This document shows, in pieces, positions 1 through 5,475 of a DNA stretch of 6,536 nucleotides. The position numbers and the translations under genes are program-made. The stretch comes from an uncultured Actinomycetes bacterium (GTDB lineage: Bacteria > Actinomycetota > Actinomycetes > Mycobacteriales > Mycobacteriaceae). The DNA lies in NCBI GenBank assembly GCA_903911165.1, contig CAIWCQ010000170.1, positions 1 to 6,536 on the forward strand, in the 5' to 3' direction. Under the pieces are notes generated by a model. The model saw only the letters and a program-made list of their open reading frames with translations, did no database searches and was not told the DNA's origin. The stretch's first letter is position 1; every line of letters begins with the position of its first letter.

Positions 1-182
1 ATTCCCACCGCCGCCAGCGCGACAGCCAGGGGGCCGATCGCTCCCGCCAGAGCCGCCACGATGCCGAGGAAAAGGGCGATATCGATCAGCGGGCCGATGG
101 AGAAGGACTGCCCGACCAATTGCATGAGGCCGAGATGGCCGGTGCGCAGACCACCCGATTCCGGGCCTGCTTTCGAAGACAC
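1..182 (-). CDS. APC-family permease, N-terminal part (cut by window edge)
   Basis: Reading the minus strand from a GTG at 182 gives 60 uninterrupted codons to the left edge. The protein begins MSSKAGPESGGLRTGHLGLM and continues through a hydrophobic stretch (about residues 27-60: SIGPLIDIALFLG, then IVAALAGAIGPLAVALAAVG). A short polar N-terminus, a conserved G-x-L-GL motif, then a GP-rich first membrane segment is the usual opening of APC-superfamily amino acid transporters, so I infer a plasma-membrane permease. The start is supported by a strong Shine-Dalgarno GAAAGGG (189-195) six nt upstream and a possible -10 box behind it. An internal ATG at 125 is a less likely alternative because it would lose the conserved LGL motif and has no equally good ribosome site. 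It is divergent from a second APC permease at 271. The substrate cannot be told from this fragment, and the rest of the gene lies outside the window. Confidence 0.72.
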   Translation of the reverse strand, partial: MSSKAGPESGGLRTGHLGLMQLVGQSFSIGPLIDIALFLGIVAALAGAIGPLAVALAAVG

Positions 183-188
183 GGGATG

Positions 189-195
189 CCCTTTC
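189..195 (-). promoter_or_regulatory. Shine-Dalgarno site of the left-edge permease
   Basis: On the minus strand the sequence GAAAGGG lies six nt before the GTG at 182. It decides the GTG start over the internal ATG at 125. It is one of only two clear ribosome sites among the five genes here. Confidence 0.6.
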
Positions 196-205
196 GTTGA
201 AACGA
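194..205. promoter_or_regulatory. Inverted repeat, candidate operator between divergent permeases
   Basis: TCGTT-GA-AACGA is a perfect 5-bp inverted repeat with a 2-nt centre. It lies over the predicted transcription start of the minus-strand permease and touches its ribosome site, where a bound repressor would block expression. The regulator is unknown, and an IR of this size can occur by chance. Confidence 0.3.
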
Positions 206-210
206 CCCTA
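205..210 (-). promoter_or_regulatory. Possible -10 box of the left-edge permease
   Basis: Minus-strand TAGGGT fits the actinobacterial TAnnnT -10 pattern and would start transcription near 198, leaving a leader of about 16 nt that holds the Shine-Dalgarno site. No good -35 hexamer is visible (GTTAAT at 228-233 is at the right distance but poor). Motif match only. Confidence 0.3.
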
Positions 211-256
211 TCCTCGCGCACTGCGCCATTAACTCGCGGCCAACGCACATTGAACG

Positions 257-262
257 TAGGCT
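257..262 (+). promoter_or_regulatory. Possible -10 box for the leaderless plus-strand permease
   Basis: TAGGCT (TAnnnT) ends eight nt before the GTG at 271, so transcription could start at or next to the start codon. There is no convincing Shine-Dalgarno site upstream of 271, which fits a leaderless mRNA. No clear -35 element is seen. Confidence 0.3.
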
Positions 263-270
263 GCCCGTCC

Positions 271-1995
271 GTGAGCAAAGGCGAATTGGCGGTAGAAGCG
301 GGCAGCGGCGCGGTCGACAGCAAGGGCCTCAAGGGCGGGGCGCTGGGCCTGGTGTCCAGCATCGTGGTCGGGATGGCGTCCACAGCCCCGGCGTACTCCC
401 TGGCCGCCAGCCTCGGCCTGGTGGTTGCCGCCGGCGGCGTCCTGCTGGCCGGCGTCAAGGCCCCGGCGATCCTGCTGCTGGCGTTCATCCCGATGTACCT
501 GATCGCGGTGGCGTATCAGGAACTCAACAAGGCTGAACCGGACTGCGGCACCACCTTCACTTGGGCCTCGCGCGCATTCGGGCCACTGGTGGGCTGGATG
601 GGCGGCTGGGGCATCATCGCCGCCGACGTCATCGTGATGGCAAACCTCGCCCAGATCGCCGGCTCGTATTCGTTCACCTTCGTCGGCGGACTGGGCTGGG
701 ACGGCGTGGCCGAACTGGCCAACAGCACGCTGTGGTCGACGGTGGCCGGGGTGATCTGGATCATCGTGATGACCTACATCTGCTACCGCGGCATTGAGGT
801 CTCGGCGCGACTGCAGTACGCACTACTGGGCATCGAACTGGTGGTGCTGATCGTCTTCGCGGCGGTCGCGCTGTTCAAGGTCTATACCAATACCGCCGAA
901 AGCTACTCGCTGAAGCCCTCATTGGACTGGTTCTGGCCGGCCGGATTGGATTTCTCCACTGTCATCGCACCGACCATGCTGGTGGCGATCTTCATCTACT
1001 GGGGTTGGGATACCGCAGTCGCCTGCAACGAAGAGTCCGACGATCCGGGCACCACCCCGGGCCGCGCGGCGGTCATCTCGACCTTCCTGCTGCTGGCCAC
1101 CTACGCGACCGTCGCGGTCGCCGCGATCGCCTTCGCCGGCGTTGGGCAGGAAGGTGTCGGCCTGGGTAGCGAGGAGAACTCCGCCGACGTCTTCGCCGCG
1201 ATCGGCCCGGACCTGTTCGGCGACAGTGTCCTGGGCAAGATCGGCCTGCTGCTACTGGCGGCCTCCATCCTGACATCGGCCTCGGCCTCGACCCAGACCA
1301 CGATCCTGCCGACGGCCCGCACCACGCTGTCGATGGGTGTCTACAAGGCGCTGCCAGCCTCCTTCGCCAAGATCCACCGCACCTACCTGACGCCGACCAC
1401 CTCGACGATCGCCATGGGCGTGGTGTCGATCGCCTTCTACGTGTTATTCACACTGATCAGCCCCAACCTGTTGACCGCCCTGATCGGCGCGGTCGGCCTG
1501 ATGATCGCGTTCTACTACGGTCTGACCGGCTTTGCGTGCGTCTGGTTCTACCGCAAGACGCTGACCTCATCGGCGCGGGACTTCATGATGCGCGGAGTAC
1601 TGCCACTGGCCGGCGGGCTGATCCTGGCGGCGGTCTTCGTCTACGGCCTGATCCAGTACGCCAAGCCGGACTGGCTTGTCGACGACAGCGGCAACAACGT
1701 GACGATCTTCGGCTTCGGTGCCGTCGCGGTGGTCGGCATCGGCGCCCTGGCACTCGGCGTGGTGATGATGGTCATCTGGTGGATCGCCTCGCCGGACTTC
1801 TTCCACGGCCTCACGCTGCCGATGCGAAACAGCGCTGATCTAGTGATGTTGCCGGCCACCGGAACCGAGGCAATGTTCGGCCTGCCCGACTCTGGCGATA
1901 TGCCCACGATCATCGCGCCCGACTTGTCCAACCTGCCGGCTGGCGAGACCGCGATAAACCCGGAAACCGGCGAGGAGTTCACCAAGGGCGGCTAG
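271..1995 (+). CDS. APC-superfamily amino acid/polyamine permease
   Basis: A 574-residue integral membrane transporter of the amino acid-polyamine-organocation superfamily, predicted to import an amino acid or amine by secondary transport across the plasma membrane. About 12 hydrophobic segments can be seen. The first begins near residue 25 (GLVSSIVVGMASTAPAYSL), followed by segments near 45-84, 108-130, 155-172, 183-204, 228-250, 265-290, 321-341, 378-396, 398-427, 440-462 and 478-505. The motif GTTFTWASRAFGPLVGW (93-109) is typical of APC proteins after TM2-3, and YWGWDTAVACNEES (243-256) marks the TM6 region. A hydrophilic tail of about 65 residues follows the last segment. The frame stays open upstream to an ATG at 61, but those 70 residues are polar, unlike permease sequence, and antisense to the divergent permease's 5' end, so I place the start at the GTG at 271. 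It is convergent with the aldehyde dehydrogenase, 17 nt apart. Neighbouring genes suggest an amine or omega-amino acid substrate. That is inference. Confidence 0.9.
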   Translation: MSKGELAVEAGSGAVDSKGLKGGALGLVSSIVVGMASTAPAYSLAASLGLVVAAGGVLLAGVKAPAILLLAFIPMYLIAVAYQELNKAEPDCGTTFTWASRAFGPLVGWMGGWGIIAADVIVMANLAQIAGSYSFTFVGGLGWDGVAELANSTLWSTVAGVIWIIVMTYICYRGIEVSARLQYALLGIELVVLIVFAAVALFKVYTNTAESYSLKPSLDWFWPAGLDFSTVIAPTMLVAIFIYWGWDTAVACNEESDDPGTTPGRAAVISTFLLLATYATVAVAAIAFAGVGQEGVGLGSEENSADVFAAIGPDLFGDSVLGKIGLLLLAASILTSASASTQTTILPTARTTLSMGVYKALPASFAKIHRTYLTPTTSTIAMGVVSIAFYVLFTLISPNLLTALIGAVGLMIAFYYGLTGFACVWFYRKTLTSSARDFMMRGVLPLAGGLILAAVFVYGLIQYAKPDWLVDDSGNNVTIFGFGAVAVVGIGALALGVVMMVIWWIASPDFFHGLTLPMRNSADLVMLPATGTEAMFGLPDSGDMPTIIAPDLSNLPAGETAINPETGEEFTKGG

Positions 1996-2012
1996 CCGCG
2001 ACTGATCGCGGC
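1995..2012. terminator. Hairpin between convergent genes, possible bidirectional terminator
   Basis: GCCGCGA-CTGA-TCGCGGC forms a perfect 7-bp stem with a 4-nt loop and fills the whole gap between the permease stop and the dehydrogenase stop. There is no U-tract on either side, so termination would have to be of the U-less type proposed for mycobacteria. A perfect palindrome GCGGCTAGCCGC (1988-1999) overlaps its left arm and the permease stop codon. Confidence 0.45.
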
Positions 2013-3503
2013 CTACGGCCGGAGCGTGAAAATTGTTCGGTGCCAGGGCTTTTCGACTACCGCGGTGATGTCGCTCATGACGTGCTTGATGGTGAGATAC
2101 TCCTCGAAGGAGTAGTCGGACATGTCCTTTCCGAATCCTGACGCCCCCACGCCACCGTGCGGCATCTCGCTGATGATCGGGATGTGGTCGTTGATCCAGA
2201 CGCATCCGGCCTTGATCTCCCGCGATGCCCGCTGCGCCCGGTAGACGTCCCGGGTCCAGGCTGAGGCAGCCAAGCCGTATTCGGTGTCGTTGGCCTGCCG
2301 CAGTGCGTCATCGTCACCGTCGTGCGGGCGAACGGTGAGCACCGGCCCGAAGATCTCGTCGCGATAGGCCTCGGAGTCCTGGGTGACATCGGCCAGCAGT
2401 GTCGGCTGATAGAACGCCCCCGGCAGATCGGGCGCGCAACCTCCGGTGACCACGCGGGCACCCTGCCCGGGGGCGCGATCGACGATGCCGGCGACCTTCG
2501 CACGGTGGGCAAACGAAATCAGCGGGCCGAGGTCGGTGTCCGGATCGGCGGGATCACCCACAACGAGCTTGCCCATGAGTTCGGCCACCCCGGCGACGAA
2601 GTCGTCGTAGAGGTTGCGCGCCACGATCGCGCGGGTGGCCGCCGTGCAGTCCTGCCCGGAATTGATCAGCGCCCCGGCCACCGCGCCGTGCACGGCCGCA
2701 TCGAGGTCGGCGTCATCGAAAACGACGAACGGTGCCTTGCCGCCGAGTTCCAGTTGGGTGCGCCGACCGTGAACGGCGGCCGCCGCCATGACCTTTCGGC
2801 CGACGGCGGTCGATCCGGTGAAGGTCACCACGTCCACGCCCGGATGCCCAGCCAGTGCGGTGCCCGCGTCGGCGCCAGCACCGGTCACCACGTTGAACAC
2901 CCCGTCGGGCAGGCCGGCCTCGGACGCCAGGCGGGCCAGCGTCAGGGTCGTCAACGGAGTCAACTCGGCTGGCTTGATGACCACCGAGCATCCCGCAGCC
3001 AGCGCCGGAATCACCTTCCATACGGCCATCTGCAGCGGGTAGTTCCACGGTGTGATCGTGCCGACCACGCCGACTGCCTCCCGGCGGATCGACGAGGTGT
3101 GGTCGGCGGAGTACTCCGCGGTGGCCTTGCCCTCGAGGTGCCGGGCCGCGCCGGCGAAGAACGCGATGTTGTCGACGCTGCCCGGAACGTCGAACTCAGT
3201 CGCCAGTCGCACCGGCTTACCGGTCTGGCTGACCTCCTCGGCCACGAGATCTCCAGCGTGGGCACCGAGCGACTCGGCGAGGGCGAACAGCACTGCCGAA
3301 CGCTCGGCCGGGGTGGCGGCAGACCAACCCGGCAGTGCGGCCCGCGCCGAGGCAACCGCGCGGTCGACGTCGGCGGGTGTGGCCAGGGCGAGTTCGGCGA
3401 CGACTGCGCCGGTAGCCGGGTTGATCACCTGATGGCGACTGCCGTCGGTGACCACTGGTGCGCCGTCGATCCAGCTACTGGGTCGATCCGTCTTGGGAAT
3501 CAC
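2013..3503 (-). CDS. Aldehyde dehydrogenase, gamma-aminobutyraldehyde dehydrogenase type
   Basis: A 496-residue cytoplasmic aldehyde dehydrogenase of full family length. It should oxidise an aldehyde to the acid with NAD(P)+, most likely 4-aminobutanal (from putrescine) to GABA. The family machinery is intact: TPWNYP with Asn154, the cofactor-binding Lys177 in IKPAE, the FTGSTAVG nucleotide loop (228-235), general base Glu252 in LELGGK, nucleophile Cys286 in GQDC, and EIFGP (383-387). Two stretches point to the aminobutyraldehyde subgroup (PatD/YdcW-like): the context GQDCTA around the cysteine, and the C-terminal EMPHGG...SGFGKDMSDYSFEEY...KHVM (446-476). The GTG at 3503 is the first start in the open frame and has a TACCGT box six nt upstream, suggesting a leaderless message. 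It is divergent from the Lrp-type gene and so probably controlled by it. Related betaine-aldehyde or other omega-aminoaldehyde dehydrogenases are the alternative. Confidence 0.93.
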   Translation of the reverse strand: MIPKTDRPSSWIDGAPVVTDGSRHQVINPATGAVVAELALATPADVDRAVASARAALPGWSAATPAERSAVLFALAESLGAHAGDLVAEEVSQTGKPVRLATEFDVPGSVDNIAFFAGAARHLEGKATAEYSADHTSSIRREAVGVVGTITPWNYPLQMAVWKVIPALAAGCSVVIKPAELTPLTTLTLARLASEAGLPDGVFNVVTGAGADAGTALAGHPGVDVVTFTGSTAVGRKVMAAAAVHGRRTQLELGGKAPFVVFDDADLDAAVHGAVAGALINSGQDCTAATRAIVARNLYDDFVAGVAELMGKLVVGDPADPDTDLGPLISFAHRAKVAGIVDRAPGQGARVVTGGCAPDLPGAFYQPTLLADVTQDSEAYRDEIFGPVLTVRPHDGDDDALRQANDTEYGLAASAWTRDVYRAQRASREIKAGCVWINDHIPIISEMPHGGVGASGFGKDMSDYSFEEYLTIKHVMSDITAVVEKPWHRTIFTLRP

Positions 3504-3509
3504 CGCCCA

Positions 3510-3515
3510 ACGGTA
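3510..3515 (-). promoter_or_regulatory. Possible -10 box for leaderless aldehyde dehydrogenase mRNA
   Basis: Minus-strand TACCGT (TAnnnT) ends six nt before the GTG at 3503, the spacing expected if transcription starts at the start codon. No clear -35 is seen at 17-18 nt upstream. Confidence 0.35.
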
Positions 3516-3558
3516 ACCGAGCCCGGCAGCTACTTGTACGGATTCCGAGGCTTAGCCG

Positions 3559-3568
3559 GTCAGCTGAC
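3559..3568. promoter_or_regulatory. Palindrome, candidate regulator site in the divergent region
   Basis: GTCAGCTGAC is a perfect 10-bp palindrome in the middle of the 122-bp gap between the dehydrogenase and the Lrp-type gene. It lies about 20 bp upstream of the putative -35 of the regulator, where an autoregulatory Lrp dimer could sit. I know no established binding consensus that it matches. Confidence 0.3.
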
Positions 3569-3588
3569 GTCCTTTTGCATCGTTCACA

Positions 3589-3618
3589 TTGGCTTTGGCG
3601 ACGAAATCCGTGCACAAT
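3589..3618 (+). promoter_or_regulatory. Putative promoter of the lrp-type/aminotransferase operon
   Basis: TTGGCT (3589-3594), an 18-bp spacer and CACAAT (3613-3618) resemble a housekeeping sigma promoter. The -10 ends seven nt before the GTG at 3626, so the message would be leaderless or nearly so. This is the best two-box match in the window, but it is motif evidence only. Confidence 0.38.
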
Positions 3619-3625
3619 CGTAGGT

Positions 3626-4084
3626 GTGCGCGAAGCGATGCCGATCGACGAGATGTCCAAGGCCATCGTCGAAAAACTCCAGCGCGATGGTCGCCGCTCC
3701 TACGCGGGGATCGGCAAGGAGGTGGGGCTGTCGGAGGCCGCGGTGCGCCAGCGGGTGCAGCGGCTGATTGATGCCGGGGTGATGGACATCGTCGCGGTCA
3801 CCGACCCGATGCAGTTGGGGTTCAGCCGGCAGGCAATGGTCGGCATCCGTTGTCAGGGCGACACCACCAAGGTGGCTGAACGGCTCGCGAAAATCGACGC
3901 GGTTTCGTATGTGGTGTTGACCGCGGGCAACTTCGACGCGCTCGTCGAAATCGTCTGCGCCGACGATGCCGAACTCCTGGAACTGCTCAACACCGAGGTC
4001 CGGGCCATACCGGGCGTGACGTCCACCGAGACACTCGTCTATTTGAAACTGGTTAAACAACAATACAATTGGGGAACACGATGA
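3626..4084 (+). CDS. Lrp/AsnC-family transcriptional regulator
   Basis: A 152-residue DNA-binding regulator of the leucine-responsive/AsnC family, at the normal family length (about 150). Residues 8-55 form the N-terminal helix-turn-helix (IDEMSKAIVEKLQRDGRRSYAGIGKEVGLSEAAVRQRVQRL), with the recognition helix at about 36-47. Residues about 68-145 form the effector-binding RAM domain (QAMVGIRCQG, YVVLTAGNFDALVEIVC, IPGVTSTETLVYLKLVKQQYNWG). Such proteins assemble as dimers to octamers or larger and sense an amino acid. The frame is open upstream to 3458, but that extension is not Lrp-like and overlaps the divergent dehydrogenase, so I reject it. The GTG at 3626 is preferred because a promoter-like -10 lies seven nt before it. 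ATG 3638 (148 aa) is a close alternative. Its stop TGA overlaps the ATG of the aminotransferase (ATGA). I infer that it senses a substrate or product of the pathway and controls both this operon and the dehydrogenase. Confidence 0.92.
   Translation: MREAMPIDEMSKAIVEKLQRDGRRSYAGIGKEVGLSEAAVRQRVQRLIDAGVMDIVAVTDPMQLGFSRQAMVGIRCQGDTTKVAERLAKIDAVSYVVLTAGNFDALVEIVCADDAELLELLNTEVRAIPGVTSTETLVYLKLVKQQYNWGTR
4071..4076 (+). promoter_or_regulatory. Ribosome binding site deciding the aminotransferase start
   Basis: GGGGAA lies four nt before the ATG at 4081 and inside the last codons of the regulator gene. It favours ATG 4081 over the in-frame TTG at 4069, which would overlap the site itself. Confidence 0.6.
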
Positions 4085-5475
4085 CCACCACCGAAGCCCG
4101 GGATCTCACGGCGGAGTTGTCGGCCAAGGCCGACCGCCACCTGTGGGGACACTTCGCCCGGCATGGACACGGCATCAGCGCGCCGATCATCTCCCGCGGC
4201 GAGGGCTGCTACATCTACGACAGCCATGGCAAGCGCTACTTCGACGGCCTCTCCGGCCTGTTCGTGGTCCAGGTCGGTCACGGCCGCAAGGAGCTTGCCG
4301 AGGCCGCCGCCAAGCAGGCCGAGACACTGGACTTCTTTCCGCTTTGGTCCTACGCCACCCCACCCGCGATCGAGTTGGCCGACCGGTTGGCGCACTACGC
4401 GCCCGGTGATCTGAACCGGGTGTTCTTCACCACCGGCGGCGGCGAAGCGGTGGAGAGCGCCTGGAAGCTGGCCAAGCAGTTCTACAAGCTGACCGGCAAA
4501 CCCGGTAAATACAAGGTGGTTTCGCGAGCCATCGCCTATCACGGCACCCCGCAGGGCGCACTGGCCATCACCGGACTACCCGAATTCAAGGCGCCCTTCG
4601 AACCGCTCACCCCGGGCGGGTTCCGGGTGCCGAACACCAACTTCTACCGGGCGCCCGAGCCGTATGACACCGATATCAAAGCCTGGGGCCGCTACTGCGC
4701 CGACCGAATCGCCGAAGCCATCGAGTTCGAGGGTCCCGACACCGTCTGCGCGGTGTTCCTCGAACCGGTGCAGAACGCTGGCGGCTGCTTCCCACCACCG
4801 CCCGGTTACTTCGAGCGGGTGCGCGAAATCTGCGACGAATACGACGTGCTGCTGGTCTCCGATGAGGTGATCTGCGCGTTCGGCCGCATCGGATCGATGT
4901 TCGCCTGCAGTAGCGATCTCGGGGACTTCGGCTACGTGCCCGACATCATCACCTGCGCCAAGGGCATGAGCTCGGGCTACTCCCCGATCGGCGCGATGAT
5001 CGCCTCCGACCGACTCTTCGAACCGTTCAACGACGGCAAGACCACCTTCGGCCACGGCTACACCTTCGGCGGGCACCCGGTATCGGCGGCGGTGTCATTG
5101 GCCAACCTCGACATCTTCGAGCGCGAAGGCATCAACGATCACGTCAAGACCAACGCGCCGATACTGCGGGCCACCCTCGAGCAACTGCTGGAACTCCCGA
5201 TCGTCGGCGACGTTCGCGGTGAGGGCTTCTTCTATGGCATCGAACTCGTCAAAGACAAGAAGACCCGCGAAACGTTCGACGACTCCGAGAGCGAGCGCCT
5301 GCTGCGCGGATTCCTGTCGGCAGCACTGTTCGAGGCCGGACTGTATTGCCGCGCCGATGACCGTGGCGACCCGGTGGTCCAACTGGCCCCGCCACTGATC
5401 AGCGGGCCGGCCGAGTTCGACGAGATCTACCAGATCCTGCACCGGGTGCTGGGCGAAGCCAGCCGGCTGCTGTGA
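4081..5475 (+). CDS. Class III PLP-dependent aminotransferase (omega-amine/putrescine-pyruvate type)
   Basis: A 464-residue cytoplasmic fold-type I transaminase of the class III (omega) group. It should move a terminal amino group from an amine or omega-amino acid to a keto acid such as pyruvate. Visible residues: FFTTGGGEAVESAWK (115-129), which binds the PLP phosphate; Tyr153-His154-Gly155, stacking on the cofactor; Glu228 in FLEPV; Asp261 in LVSDEV, which pairs with the pyridine nitrogen; Lys294 in TCAKGMSSGY, the Schiff-base lysine; and Thr328 in HGYTFGGHP. Arg424 in LYCRADDRGDPVVQLAPPL is a candidate carboxylate-binding residue. Length and opening (DRHLWGHFARHG, YIYDSHGKRYFDGLSGLF) are like the putrescine/beta-alanine-pyruvate aminotransferases. 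It is coupled to the regulator upstream by a 4-nt ATGA overlap and to the propeller gene downstream by a GTGA overlap. With the divergent aminobutyraldehyde dehydrogenase, putrescine or a similar diamine is the best guess. Beta-alanine or another omega-amino acid cannot be excluded. Confidence 0.92.
   Translation: MTTTEARDLTAELSAKADRHLWGHFARHGHGISAPIISRGEGCYIYDSHGKRYFDGLSGLFVVQVGHGRKELAEAAAKQAETLDFFPLWSYATPPAIELADRLAHYAPGDLNRVFFTTGGGEAVESAWKLAKQFYKLTGKPGKYKVVSRAIAYHGTPQGALAITGLPEFKAPFEPLTPGGFRVPNTNFYRAPEPYDTDIKAWGRYCADRIAEAIEFEGPDTVCAVFLEPVQNAGGCFPPPPGYFERVREICDEYDVLLVSDEVICAFGRIGSMFACSSDLGDFGYVPDIITCAKGMSSGYSPIGAMIASDRLFEPFNDGKTTFGHGYTFGGHPVSAAVSLANLDIFEREGINDHVKTNAPILRATLEQLLELPIVGDVRGEGFFYGIELVKDKKTRETFDDSESERLLRGFLSAALFEAGLYCRADDRGDPVVQLAPPLISGPAEFDEIYQILHRVLGEASRLL

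Noticed and set aside
3585..3620. ATTG...CAAT half-sites flanking the promoter as a possible Lrp box
   Set aside because: Only four bases pair across a long gap, which is too weak to separate from chance. The 10-bp palindrome nearby is the better candidate.
2322..3623. A 433-codon open frame on the plus strand opposite the aldehyde dehydrogenase
   Set aside because: It is the antisense of a fully conserved enzyme with all catalytic residues. Its product is rich in Arg, Gly and His with no recognisable domain, as expected of a GC-rich shadow frame.
3458..3625. N-terminal extension of the Lrp-type protein from an ATG at 3458
   Set aside because: The 56 extra residues do not look like the family, overlap the 5' end of the divergent dehydrogenase, and cross the predicted promoter.
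4069..4080. TTG start for the aminotransferase at 4069
   Set aside because: It would lie on the ribosome site GGGGAA. The ATG at 4081 has that site correctly spaced and makes the ATGA overlap.
4039..5076. Minus-strand open frames of about 165 codons opposite the aminotransferase
   Set aside because: They are antisense to a conserved enzyme, have no ribosome sites and give low-complexity Gly/Val/Ala/Arg-rich products, so they are shadow frames.
85..5409. The 12-mer ATCAGCGGGCCG at 85-96, 2518-2529 and 5398-5409
   Set aside because: All three copies lie in coding sequence. The first two encode Gly-Pro-Leu-Ile on the minus strand and the third encodes Ile-Ser-Gly-Pro on the plus strand. Common high-GC codons explain it, and the flanks are unrelated.
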